Shown: in pieces, positions 1 through 7,581 of the stretch | How positions within the stretch are numbered: the first letter of the stretch is position 1 | Layout of the letters: every line of letters begins with the position of its first letter | Assembly (NCBI GenBank): GCA_023391335.1 | Contig: JAEWBG010000005.1 | Span: 1 to 10,524 of the forward strand | Direction of reading: 5' to 3' | Length of the DNA: 10,524 nucleotides | From: Pseudomonadota bacterium | GTDB lineage: Bacteria > Pseudomonadota > Gammaproteobacteria > Steroidobacterales > Steroidobacteraceae | Program-made: the position numbers and the translations under genes | Notes under the pieces: model-generated | What the model saw: the letters and a program-made list of their open reading frames with translations, nothing else | Database searches by the model: none | What the model was told of the DNA's origin: nothing

Positions 1-120
1 GTGCACTCACAAGCTCATTTAGATCGCATTGCCCATCGACTCAACGGCCGACCTCGTGAGACATTGCAGTTCCAAACGCCAGCAGAAAAGCTGGCAGAAA
101 GTGTTGCGCTGATCAGTTGA
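1..120 (+). CDS. IS30-family transposase, C-terminal fragment (5' end outside window)
   Basis: The first 40 codons of the window, read from base 1, are open and end at TGA 118-120. The 39 residues include LDRIAHRLNGRPRETLQF followed by TPAEKLAE, which matches the conserved C-terminal end of IS30-family DDE transposases (the typical pattern is LN.RPRKTL.(F/W).TPAE). The catalytic core lies to the left of the window, so it cannot be said whether the gene is intact. It is convergent with spoVR, whose stop codon lies only 28 bases away, so the insertion sequence ends almost at the end of spoVR. Family assignment is from motif recognition; the exact element was not identified. Confidence 0.85.
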   Translation: MHSQAHLDRIAHRLNGRPRETLQFQTPAEKLAESVALIS

Positions 121-126
121 GCCGGC
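101..126 (+). repeat. Candidate right inverted repeat of the IS30-family element
   Basis: In many IS30-family elements the terminal inverted repeat overlaps the last codons of the transposase and has the look GTTGCGCTGA.C.GTTGA. The bases around 101-126 (GTGTTGCGCTGATCAGTTGA, then GCCGGC) fit that pattern. The partner left repeat is outside the window, so the boundary is an inference from family habit and could be off by several bases. Confidence 0.35.
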
Positions 127-148
127 CGTCCGTCCTGATCTTGCTCTA

Positions 149-1525
149 TTAAGTGTTAGCCGGTGTGACCTCGAGCTCGCTCGCGCGGCCATCATTGTCC
201 ACCGTCATCACTGATACCGGCCGGCGCCACACGCGGGCGATGTAGTCGAGCACTTTGCGGCCGCGTTCGGGATCCAGGCCGCGGCCATCTGTCACGTGAT
301 CGTGTAGCAGCTCGAGTTTGCCATCCACCGAAATATGAGCTGCGCTCACTGTCGGCGCGCCGAAACCGTACTTCGGCGCGAGTAGGGCATCGTGTAGTGC
401 CGAGAGATCCATCTCTTGCACCGTCAGCGTCCCATTGGCTGGCCCGCGATAACGGAACAGATTCAGTTCGGTCGCGAGATCCTGCGTGAGGTAGTTGCGT
501 ACGAACGAGAAGTCATCGTCCTCCTGCATGATGCGACGCGCATGATCCAAGCCTTCGCGGGCGACGATGTTTTCCCAAATCGAAAAACCCAAGTGATACG
601 GATTGGTGGAGAGCGCCACGTTCTCGCCGCTCGCAGTCGGGCGCACGACATCCGAGTGACACTTGATCGCATCCACATACGCGGATTGCGGTAGAAAGTC
701 CGCTTCGCGTAACAAACGTGCGTGCCAGTACGAGGCCCACCCCTCATTCATGATTTGGCATGCAAACACCGGATAGAAGTAGAACGACTCTTCGCGCACG
801 GCGAGAAAGATGTCGCGTTCCCACGGCTCCATGTCCGGCGCGTACTGCGCGATGAACCACAACAAATCTTTTTCCGGATGCGGCGGGATCGGTGCGCGCT
901 TGCCCGGTTCAGGACCCGCTTTGCGGACAGTATCGGGGCCGAGTGCCGCGAAGCGACGGGCGAACTCGTCATGGCTCGGCGCCGCGCGTTCTGCAGTCAG
1001 TTCCGGGTATCGCTCGCGACGCAAAGGCTGGTCCACATCCACGTGTTGCTCGAGAGACAGTGCAGCATCGAGTACCGCTTCGACTCGCTCGACACCATGC
1101 TCTTGAATCGCTTGCCCGATTTGGCGCGCGTGAGCCGCAGCTTGTTCGACGATGTGTTCGCCCACTTGCTTTTGGCTGTTCGCGAAGAGGAGATTGTTCG
1201 ATGAGAAGTCCGCGTGGCCTAGCACGTGCGCAGTGACAAGCACGTTCTCGGCTTCGCTGTTGCTCTTCGCGAGATATGCACGACCGGGATTGCCCGGGAA
1301 CACCACCTCGAACAATCGCGACAAGCCCATTCGGTGCTGAATGAGTTGATAGATGTAGCGAACGCCGAACGACCAATGCGGCATGCGCACCGGCAGCCCA
1401 TAGATCGCGATCTCCGTCATGAAGCTTTCGGGAACGACCTCGAATTCGACCGGGTGATATTTCATTCCGAGCGAGCGCGCGAGCTGCTCGATGCGAACGA
1501 CGTAGTTGCGCCAATCCTCGCTCAT
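149..1525 (-). CDS. spoVR: SpoVR family protein (YcgB-like)
   Basis: This is a 458-residue SpoVR-family protein. The family is named after a Bacillus subtilis gene needed for the spore cortex, but it is widespread in non-sporulating proteobacteria (E. coli YcgB) and its biochemical activity is not established. Visible family signatures are HVLGHADFSSNN at about residues 100-111 and MNEGWASYWHARLL at about 259-272, both rich in His, Glu and Asn that could bind metal. E. coli YcgB is somewhat longer (about 510), but both ends here look complete, with the usual C-terminal DYIARVWRRPVSV segment at about 426-438. The ATG overlaps the yeaH stop as ATGA, pointing to translational coupling. It is the last gene of the prkA-yeaH-spoVR operon. 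No terminator is visible downstream, where the IS30 remnant begins. Confidence 0.93.
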   Translation of the reverse strand: MSEDWRNYVVRIEQLARSLGMKYHPVEFEVVPESFMTEIAIYGLPVRMPHWSFGVRYIYQLIQHRMGLSRLFEVVFPGNPGRAYLAKSNSEAENVLVTAHVLGHADFSSNNLLFANSQKQVGEHIVEQAAAHARQIGQAIQEHGVERVEAVLDAALSLEQHVDVDQPLRRERYPELTAERAAPSHDEFARRFAALGPDTVRKAGPEPGKRAPIPPHPEKDLLWFIAQYAPDMEPWERDIFLAVREESFYFYPVFACQIMNEGWASYWHARLLREADFLPQSAYVDAIKCHSDVVRPTASGENVALSTNPYHLGFSIWENIVAREGLDHARRIMQEDDDFSFVRNYLTQDLATELNLFRYRGPANGTLTVQEMDLSALHDALLAPKYGFGAPTVSAAHISVDGKLELLHDHVTDGRGLDPERGRKVLDYIARVWRRPVSVMTVDNDGRASELEVTPANT

Positions 1526-2700
1526 GCTTTTACCGCTTCGCTGCTAAAGAAGTGCCGCACCGCATTCCAAATGTCTTCGTTGCTGCTGACGCGATAAGCA
1601 CCGACGTGAGCTTCGTCGCGTGCAAGATCGACGAACAACTTGCCGATTTCGCTGTCCGGGTGCGAGCCGGATAGCGCTGCGACTTCCAAAAACCCTGCAT
1701 AGCTGCAATCGCTTGCGACGTCGGCGAGCGCTGCTTGGGCTTGCGGTTGATCGGAAGGGAAGTTCTCGCCGTCGGAGGCGTAGAACAAGTAGATGTTGTA
1801 GTGACCCGGATCGAAGCGAGCATCGATGATCTCGCGAACCTTGTTGAGTCCCGCGGATGCCACCGTTCCGCCGCTGCCGGTCACGCGGAAGAATTCCTCT
1901 TCCTCGAATTCCCAGGCCTCTGAGGTGTGCGCGACGAATACCAGATCGAGATGCCGATACTGACGCCGCAGACCCTGAATCGCCCAGAAGAAGAACGTCT
2001 TCGAGATCTGCCGCTCGCGTTCACCCATGCTGCCCGATACGTCGAGCAACAAAATCACGACTGCTTCAGTCGCGGGTTGTTCTCGCTTGGTGAGCTGTCG
2101 ATAACGCAGATCGTCATCGGTGAACGCGGGGGAATCCGCGCCGATTGCTGCTTGCACACCGCGCCGCTTGATCGATTCTTTCAACGAGCGACGGCGATCC
2201 AATCGAGAACGCGCACCGCGACGATCCCATCCTTCGCGCGTCCAGTCGTCTTCCTTTGACTTGCCGGCCTTCGCTTCCAAGTTCGGCAGCTGCATCTCTT
2301 CCCACAGCCAATCGACGATGTCGTCGATGCGAAATTCGAGCGTGTATTGAATCCCGCCTTCTTCGTTGCCGCCTTGGCCACGTTGATCGTCGCTATCTTG
2401 TTGGGGGCGGCCGATGCGATCGCCGGGCTTGGCCTGGCCTTGCCCGACACCTTGTTGCTCATTGGAGTTGCGCAGACGAAAGCGATAGTGCTCGAGCATG
2501 CGTACCGGTACGCGAACCGTCGTCGCACCGCCGTTCAATACATCGGCACCCGCTACGATTTGCGGCAGGTGCTGACGTACCGCATCGCGGACTTTCTCGT
2601 TGTGCCGCAACCAGTCGCGAGCGCCTCGGGAGAATAGGTCGTACCAACCGGCCTCTCCTGCAGAAGCGCCGCCCGATTCGTCCCAAGGTTTGTCGCTCAT
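1522..2700 (-). CDS. yeaH: DUF444 / YeaH family protein, von Willebrand A-like
   Basis: This 392-residue protein belongs to the YeaH/DUF444 family. The C-terminal half has a von Willebrand factor A-like fold signature: VVILLLDVSGSMG with a MIDAS-type D220-x-S222-x-S224 motif, then VTGSGGT and a later YASDGENF segment. The N-terminal half (about 80-160) is a low-complexity Gln/Gly/Asp-rich linker followed by an acidic helix. E. coli YeaH is about 427 residues. The molecular role is unknown; in E. coli the gene is co-transcribed with yeaG (the prkA homologue) and both are linked to nitrogen starvation and stationary phase. Here it starts 15 bases after the prkA stop codon with only a weak purine-rich ribosome site, and its stop overlaps the spoVR start by 4 bases. 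I judge it a complete, functional operon member. Confidence 0.93.
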   Translation of the reverse strand: MSDKPWDESGGASAGEAGWYDLFSRGARDWLRHNEKVRDAVRQHLPQIVAGADVLNGGATTVRVPVRMLEHYRFRLRNSNEQQGVGQGQAKPGDRIGRPQQDSDDQRGQGGNEEGGIQYTLEFRIDDIVDWLWEEMQLPNLEAKAGKSKEDDWTREGWDRRGARSRLDRRRSLKESIKRRGVQAAIGADSPAFTDDDLRYRQLTKREQPATEAVVILLLDVSGSMGERERQISKTFFFWAIQGLRRQYRHLDLVFVAHTSEAWEFEEEEFFRVTGSGGTVASAGLNKVREIIDARFDPGHYNIYLFYASDGENFPSDQPQAQAALADVASDCSYAGFLEVAALSGSHPDSEIGKLFVDLARDEAHVGAYRVSSNEDIWNAVRHFFSSEAVKA

Positions 2701-2715
2701 CGCCGTGCTATCTCG

Positions 2716-4677
2716 TTATTCCTGCGCCAACAATGTTGTGACGTAGCTCAGGGCTTCCTTAGCACTGTGTTCGTCGTAGCCATATTCCGCGGTCAAGCGC
2801 TCTTGTACAGCGGAAATCTTCTTACGCGCTTCGTCATCGGGGCGCGCAGCCGAGGTCACGAGACGCAACACGTCGCGACGCTCCTCGAACAGATACTGTT
2901 CGATGGCTTCGCGCATGCGCGCATGGCTGTTCAAGGTGAACTTCTCGCCGACCTTGTAAGCCACCATCGCTTTACGTACGACTTCCTGACGGAACGTGAG
3001 CTTGCCGGACTCAGACACTTTGATCTTGTCTTCCACCGAGCGCAGGAACCGTTCATCTGCCGGACGTGATTCGCCGGTGATCGGATCGGTTACTTCGCGG
3101 TGATCGAGGGATGCCTCGACTTCATCGAGGTACTTATCCAGTAGCTGCTGGGCTTCATCCTCGAAGGAGGCGAACAGGGCGCGATGCACGTCTTCTTTGA
3201 CCCAGCGGTTGTAGAAGTCCTTACGTGCTAATACGAGGTAGTCGATCCACAGCTTCTTCGCCTTGGCGTCCATACGCGCATCGGTCTCGATCGAATCTTT
3301 GAGTGCCAGCAGCACTTCCATACTCGTCAGACTCTTCTTATCTGTGCGAGTGATGGCATTGGAGATCGAGTTCACGATGAAGCGTGGGCTCACACCGGTG
3401 AGACCTTCCTCGGGTGCTTCAGTTCGCAGCCGAGTCACTTCGCTTTCGGCAAAGCCTTCGACGCTTTCGCCCGCATAGAGACGAACCTTTTTGGAGAGGT
3501 CCAATCCTTCGCGCTCGGGTTTCACGAGACGCGTTAGCACGGCGAACACGGAAGCTACGCGCATCGCATGCGGATCCAAGTGCACGTCCCGGAATGCAGG
3601 CGCCGCCGAGACCAGCTTGTTATAGATGCGAGCCTCTTCATTGTAGGAGAGGGTGTACGGTACTTTGACGATCACCATGCGATCGAGCAGCGCTTCGTTT
3701 TCCTTCTCCTGCAGAAACTTGTGGAATTCCGCCAAGTTCGTGTGCGCGAGAATCGTCTCGTCCAAATAGATCAGAGGGAAACGCGAGACTTTGACGTTCT
3801 TCTCCTGCGTCAACGTGAGCAGCAGGTACAAGAACTCACGTTTGACCTTCAGGATTTCGATCATCTCCAACACGCCGCGACTTGCGGCATAGACCGCACC
3901 TGACCATGACCATGCACGTGGATCGCCCTCATCGCCGAACTGAGCGACCTTCGACAGGTCAACCGAGCCGACCAGGTCAGCTAAGTCGGCCGTCGTCGGA
4001 TCATGGGGCGCATACGTACCCACACCTACGCGAGATGCTTCGGAGAGGAAGATGCGTTCGACCGGCATGCGCAGGAAGTCGCCTTCGAATTCGCGCTCCA
4101 GCCGGTCACGAGCCCAGGGGCTGAGCTCGCCTTTGATTTCGACTCCGTAGGTATCGCGGAACTCCGCTCTCAAGCTGGTGGGTACCAGGTTGAGCGGTGA
4201 CTCGTGCATCGGCGAGCCTTGGAGCGAGTACATCGCGCCTTCGTCCGTGTGGCTGTATTCCTCGAGCCCGCGCTTGAGCAAGATGGCCATCGTGGACTTG
4301 CCGCCCGACGGTGGACCTAGCAACAGGAGCAAGCGGCGGCCGACATCGGACCCTGCGGCGGCGGCTTTGAAGTAGTCGACGACGCGGCCGAGGGGCTCGT
4401 CGATGCCGTAGAGCTCGCGCTTGAAGAGCTCCTTCGGATTTGCGGGGTCGTTGGAGGTGCCGTTCGCGGAATTGCGACCGTACCAGTTGAGCATGTCCCA
4501 GAGGTATTCGTGGCTTGTGCGTGCGAGTTGTCGCGCGTTACCCGGGACAATGGTGCGCAGAAACTCGCCGAAGGTTCCCGACCAGTGTTGAGCGCGATGG
4601 AACCGACTGTACGCGCTCAACGCCTCAACGAAGTTCTCGTTACGCTGCGAACTTCCTTTCGGGCTGTCTGACTGCAT
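2716..4677 (-). CDS. prkA: PrkA family AAA+ protein (serine protein kinase / YeaG-like)
   Basis: The 653-residue product has the layout of PrkA: an N-terminal AAA+ domain with Walker A GPPSGGKST at residues 121-129, a Walker B-like LIYLDE ending at about 307, and a C-terminal PrkA-specific domain. E. coli YeaG is about 644 residues, so the length is normal. Members have been reported to phosphorylate proteins in vitro, while the Bacillus subtilis member has been reported to act as an ATP-dependent protease, so the activity should be treated as unsettled. The start is supported by GGAGG at 4687-4691, nine bases upstream. It is the first gene of the operon with yeaH and spoVR, a gene set that co-occurs widely in proteobacteria. 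The sequence around the Walker B motif (YLDETILAHTNLAEF) differs from E. coli YeaG as I remember it, suggesting a distinct PrkA subgroup. Confidence 0.94.
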   Translation of the reverse strand: MQSDSPKGSSQRNENFVEALSAYSRFHRAQHWSGTFGEFLRTIVPGNARQLARTSHEYLWDMLNWYGRNSANGTSNDPANPKELFKRELYGIDEPLGRVVDYFKAAAAGSDVGRRLLLLLGPPSGGKSTMAILLKRGLEEYSHTDEGAMYSLQGSPMHESPLNLVPTSLRAEFRDTYGVEIKGELSPWARDRLEREFEGDFLRMPVERIFLSEASRVGVGTYAPHDPTTADLADLVGSVDLSKVAQFGDEGDPRAWSWSGAVYAASRGVLEMIEILKVKREFLYLLLTLTQEKNVKVSRFPLIYLDETILAHTNLAEFHKFLQEKENEALLDRMVIVKVPYTLSYNEEARIYNKLVSAAPAFRDVHLDPHAMRVASVFAVLTRLVKPEREGLDLSKKVRLYAGESVEGFAESEVTRLRTEAPEEGLTGVSPRFIVNSISNAITRTDKKSLTSMEVLLALKDSIETDARMDAKAKKLWIDYLVLARKDFYNRWVKEDVHRALFASFEDEAQQLLDKYLDEVEASLDHREVTDPITGESRPADERFLRSVEDKIKVSESGKLTFRQEVVRKAMVAYKVGEKFTLNSHARMREAIEQYLFEERRDVLRLVTSAARPDDEARKKISAVQERLTAEYGYDEHSAKEALSYVTTLLAQE

Positions 4678-4686
4678 TGAAACCGC

Positions 4687-4691
4687 CCTCC
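4687..4691 (-). promoter_or_regulatory. Ribosome binding site of prkA
   Basis: GGAGG on the minus strand lies nine bases before the ATG at 4677. It is the strongest Shine-Dalgarno match in the gap and fixes the prkA start. Confidence 0.75.
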
Positions 4692-4700
4692 ATACTTATG

Positions 4701-4736
4701 TGCTTACCTAAGCATCCGTTTGGATGAATAGGATTC
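4701..4736 (-). repeat. Three adjacent short palindromes in the prkA leader
   Basis: Three small inverted repeats follow one another with almost no space: TGCTTA-CC-TAAGCA at 4701-4714, ATCC-GTTT-GGAT at 4714-4725, and GAAT-AGG-ATTC at 4726-4736. They lie between the candidate promoter and the ribosome site of prkA, so they could be an operator or small hairpins in the 5' leader. No known regulator site was recognised. Confidence 0.45.
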
Positions 4737-4749
4737 ATTGCGCGTGCCA
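4734..4749 (-). promoter_or_regulatory. Candidate sigma-54 promoter of the prkA operon
   Basis: Read on the minus strand, 4749 to 4734 is TGGCACG-CGCA-ATGAA. This fits the sigma-54 pattern TGGCACG-N4-TTGCW with all seven bases of the -24 element and correct spacing, but the -12 element is imperfect (GA instead of GC). The start site would be near 4724, giving a leader of about 47 bases before the prkA ATG. In E. coli, yeaGH is known to be sigma-54/NtrC controlled, which makes the match more credible. It was found by eye; no enhancer-binding site was recognised upstream. Confidence 0.45.
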
Positions 4750-4755
4750 ACGCGC

Positions 4756-4789
4756 GTTCATCGATCACATCAAAGTCACAGTTCATCGA
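4756..4789 (-). repeat. Direct repeat GTTCATCGA with 25-base period
   Basis: The nine-base word GTTCATCGA (plus-strand reading) occurs at 4756-4764 and again at 4781-4789, a 25-base offset, with two TCACA-like words between. It lies just upstream of the candidate prkA promoter and could be a pair of protein-binding sites. It may also be chance. Confidence 0.35.
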
Positions 4790-5125
4790 ATTCGCTTCGA
4801 GCATAAGCCTCAATTCACACACCTTGAGCCATTCCACCAACGCGCAAAGCAACGTAAGACAAAGACTGATCCAAAGCCGAACATGTTCCGTCGGAAGTGA
4901 CGTTCCATCGCAGTAACACGTTGCGCCTTTCCGAAGCGCGATCCGAAGAGATGCGTCACAAATCAGTGCGCGGGAGGAATTTAAAGAAGCGATCGCATCA
5001 ACGTGCGACCTATGTGTTGACTAGTTACTCTCTTATTTTCCATCTTGCAATGCGATTCATGCGCAAGCGATGCACTGCGTAAGAGCACTCGACGATTCAG
5101 GTGTTGTTAATTTCGAACGGCAAAG

Positions 5126-5157
5126 AAAAAGGCGCGCGGCATGACACCGTGCGCCTT
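5126..5157 (-). terminator. Rho-independent terminator of the hsp20-lon operon
   Basis: On the minus strand, AAGGCGCACGG and CCGCGCGCCTT pair as an 11-base stem (5147-5157 with 5129-5139, one A-C mismatch) around a seven-base loop, followed by a run of T (5130-5126). It begins 25 bases after the lon stop codon. Confidence 0.88.
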
Positions 5158-5182
5158 CTCGTTTGGCGAAGCGAAGCGCGCT

Positions 5183-7570
5183 CTAAGCCGCGGCAGTGAC
5201 CTGCGTCACATTGAACTGCAGCCCGAGAGCTTCGCGAATCACATCATCGACACGTTCGCAGAACACAAAGTTCACTTCATCGCGAACGCTTTGCGGCACA
5301 TCTTCCAGATCCTTGCGGTTGCGCGCGGGTAGCAGCACTTTGCGAATCCCTGCGCGATGCGCTGCGACGGTCTTCTCCTTGATACCGCCGACTGGCAGCA
5401 CTAACCCTCGAAGGCTAATTTCGCCTGTCATCGCACAGTCGCTGCCGACCGTGCGTCCCGTGAACAGCGAGACCAACGAGGTGAACATCGCCACGCCGGC
5501 GCTTGGGCCGTCCTTCGGGATCGCACCCGCCGGAACGTGAATGTGTACATCCGACTTGTCGAACACGCTCGGATCCAATCCCAAGCGGGTCGCTTGCGAC
5601 TTCATCAACGACAGCGCCGCCTGCGCACTCTCTTTCATCACATCGCCAAGCTGGCCCGTCAGAATCAACTTTCCTGAGCCTGGCACTCGAGTCGACTCGA
5701 TGAACAGGATGTCGCCGCCGACCGGTGTCCAGGCCAGTCCAGTCGCCACACCAGGGACGCTGGTGCGCATCGCCACTTCATTCTCGAAGCGAGGCGCCCC
5801 GAGAATCGGTGCGAGATCGCCTTCATCGATGGTTTGCGAGGAGATGCTGCCTTCAGCGATTCGCACTGCAACGCTACGCAGGACCGCACCGATCGTACGC
5901 TCCAGATTTCGACAGCCCGCTTCACGGGTGTAGTCGCGCACGATGTGCCGCAGTGCCTCTTCGGTGATCGTCACCTGCTCAGGCTTTAGACCGTTCGCGG
6001 TGAGCTGGCGCTTCACCAAATAGCGCTTTGCAATTTCGACTTTCTCGTCTTCGGTGTAGCCGGTGAGTTCGATCACTTCCATACGATCACGCAGCGGCCC
6101 GGGAATTGTATCCAGCATGTTCGCCGTAGCGATGAACATCACCTTCGATAGATCGAACGGCAAGCCGAGATAGTTGTCGCGGAATGTGTTGTTCTGTTCC
6201 GGATCGAGCACCTCGAGGAGCGCGGACGACGGATCGCCTTGGATGCCGCTGCCCAATTTGTCGATCTCATCGAGCATCAACACTGGATTGCGTGTTCCCG
6301 CCTTGCGAAGCGCGTGAATGATGTTGCCCGGCAAGGCACCAATGTACGTGCGGCGGTGACCGCGAATTTCGGCCTCGTCGTGTACACCACCCAAGCTCAC
6401 ACGCTGAAACTGAATGCCCAACGCGCGAGCGATGCTTTGGCCGAGTGACGTCTTGCCCACACCCGGAGGCCCGACGAAGCACAGAATCGGACTGCGCCCT
6501 TGCGGGTTCAACTTGCGGACCGCGAGGTATTCGAGGATGCGGCGTTTGATCTTCTCGAGGCCGTAGTGATCTTCATCGAGTACCCGGCGTGCGCGCTCGA
6601 TATCGATCGACTCATTGTCGAGCTTCGACCATGGCAGGGCAGTCATCCAGTCGATCCAGGTGCGCAGCATCGAATATTCGCCGCTTGCATCCGGCATGCG
6701 CTCCAAACGCTTGAGCTCTTTCTTGGCTTGCTCGAGCGCGTCTTCCGGCATACCGGCCTTTTCGATCGCTTCGGTGAGTTCCTGAATCTCTTCGCCGGAT
6801 TCGCCGTCCTCGCCCAGCTGCTTGCGGATCTGACGCAGTTGTTCGCGCAGCAGCGCTTCTTTGTGGCGCTCATCGATCGCTTCGCGGGTCTGCTCTTCGA
6901 GTTGGCGCTGCAAGCGCAACACTTCGATACGCTGGGTCAACAGCTCCGTGACTCGGTCGAGCCGTGCCTTAAGATCGGTCGTTTCCAAGAGCTGCTGTTT
7001 GTCGGCCGCTTTGATGTCCATGAAGCTCGAGACGAGATCGGCGAGCGTAGAGGGCGATTCGACAGCCTGGATGGCGTTCGACAATTCGGCCGGCGCTTGC
7101 GGCAGCAAGGAGATCGCTTCAGCAGAGAGCCGCTTCAAATTGAGCGCACGCGCCTCGACCTCGGCGTTGCTGTTCGCCGGTTCGGGAAGCATTTCCACGC
7201 GCGCGACCATGAACGGTAACCCGCTCTGAAAATCGAGGACGCGGAAGCGCTGCTCGCCTTGGACGACGAGATGATGCGTTCCGTCCTGACCGGTCACGTA
7301 ACGAACGATGTTCGCCACAGTGCCAACGCGGTACAGATCGTTGCCCGTCGGGATTTGCGTTTCCGGATCATGCTGCAAGAGGAAGCCCACCTTGCGCTCG
7401 GCGCGCACGGCTTCCTGCGCCGCTGCTAGGGAGCAGTCGCGATTGATGGCGACAGGCAGTACGGTGCCGGGGAACAGCACCATGTTTCGCACCGGGACGA
7501 TGATCAGCATGTCGTCCGACACGGTGCTCGTCGTTTCTGCCGTCTCTTCGATTCGATCTTTCTCTGTCAT
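5183..7570 (-). CDS. lon: ATP-dependent protease Lon (endopeptidase La), hsp20-linked copy
   Basis: The 795-residue product is a full-length LonA protease that degrades misfolded and regulatory proteins in the cytoplasm as a hexamer. Visible parts in order are: an N-terminal substrate-binding domain starting IIVPVRNMVLFPGTVLP; a central coiled-coil region rich in Glu, Gln, Leu and Arg (about residues 200-300); AAA+ Walker A GPPGVGKT at 367-374; Walker B LMLDEIDKLG; and the protease domain with catalytic Ser690 in PKDGPSAG and Lys733 in GGIKEK. Ser and Lys are 43 residues apart, as in E. coli. I chose the ATG at 7570 because GGAG (7576-7579) sits five bases before it; an upstream in-frame ATG at 7624 would overlap hsp20 by 43 bases and adds residues not typical of Lon. 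Many relatives carry another lon after clpX, so this may be a second copy. Confidence 0.96.
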   Translation of the reverse strand: MTEKDRIEETAETTSTVSDDMLIIVPVRNMVLFPGTVLPVAINRDCSLAAAQEAVRAERKVGFLLQHDPETQIPTGNDLYRVGTVANIVRYVTGQDGTHHLVVQGEQRFRVLDFQSGLPFMVARVEMLPEPANSNAEVEARALNLKRLSAEAISLLPQAPAELSNAIQAVESPSTLADLVSSFMDIKAADKQQLLETTDLKARLDRVTELLTQRIEVLRLQRQLEEQTREAIDERHKEALLREQLRQIRKQLGEDGESGEEIQELTEAIEKAGMPEDALEQAKKELKRLERMPDASGEYSMLRTWIDWMTALPWSKLDNESIDIERARRVLDEDHYGLEKIKRRILEYLAVRKLNPQGRSPILCFVGPPGVGKTSLGQSIARALGIQFQRVSLGGVHDEAEIRGHRRTYIGALPGNIIHALRKAGTRNPVLMLDEIDKLGSGIQGDPSSALLEVLDPEQNNTFRDNYLGLPFDLSKVMFIATANMLDTIPGPLRDRMEVIELTGYTEDEKVEIAKRYLVKRQLTANGLKPEQVTITEEALRHIVRDYTREAGCRNLERTIGAVLRSVAVRIAEGSISSQTIDEGDLAPILGAPRFENEVAMRTSVPGVATGLAWTPVGGDILFIESTRVPGSGKLILTGQLGDVMKESAQAALSLMKSQATRLGLDPSVFDKSDVHIHVPAGAIPKDGPSAGVAMFTSLVSLFTGRTVGSDCAMTGEISLRGLVLPVGGIKEKTVAAHRAGIRKVLLPARNRKDLEDVPQSVRDEVNFVFCERVDDVIREALGLQFNVTQVTAAA

Positions 7571-7575
7571 GTGGA

Positions 7576-7579
7576 CTCC
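7576..7579 (-). promoter_or_regulatory. Ribosome binding site deciding the lon start
   Basis: GGAG on the minus strand, five bases before the ATG at 7570 and just downstream of the hsp20 stop, favours this start over the longer frame that begins at 7624. Confidence 0.7.
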
Positions 7580-7581
7580 GG

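Larger units (their letters stand above)
4678..5182. other. Gene-free gap between lon and prkA
   Basis: This 505-base stretch separates two minus-strand operons and is visibly more AT-rich than the genes beside it. The right end (5126-5157) is the lon terminator; the left end (4678-4790) holds the prkA control signals. The middle, about 4800-5120, holds only weak features: TTCCG-T-CGGAA at 4886-4896, a CCGAAG word repeated 12 bases apart near 4931-4948, and an imperfect CTTGC...GCAAG hairpin around 5044-5067. Short open frames here (for example 4852-4640 on the minus strand, TTG start) lack a ribosome site or recognisable protein, and I do not call them. An unrecognised small RNA cannot be excluded. 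Confidence 0.6.

Noticed and set aside
722..1204. 160-residue open frame on the plus strand over spoVR
   Set aside because: Antisense to conserved SpoVR motifs, with no family resemblance of its own.
2256..2741. 161-residue open frame on the plus strand over yeaH
   Set aside because: Composition is Arg/Cys/Ser-rich as in shadow frames, and it lies wholly across the well-supported yeaH gene and its spacer.
4640..4852. Possible 70-residue minus-strand gene overlapping the prkA start
   Set aside because: TTG start without ribosome site, overlaps the prkA ribosome site and first codons in another frame, and covers the best promoter candidate.
4897..5082. Possible 61-residue plus-strand gene in the lon-prkA gap
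   Set aside because: Basic, low-information sequence, no ribosome site, no family resemblance.
6500..7219. 239-residue open frame on the plus strand, antisense to lon
   Set aside because: It is a mirror of the Glu/Gln/Leu-rich coiled-coil region of lon in the opposite strand; no ribosome site, no recognisable protein, and lon is certain.
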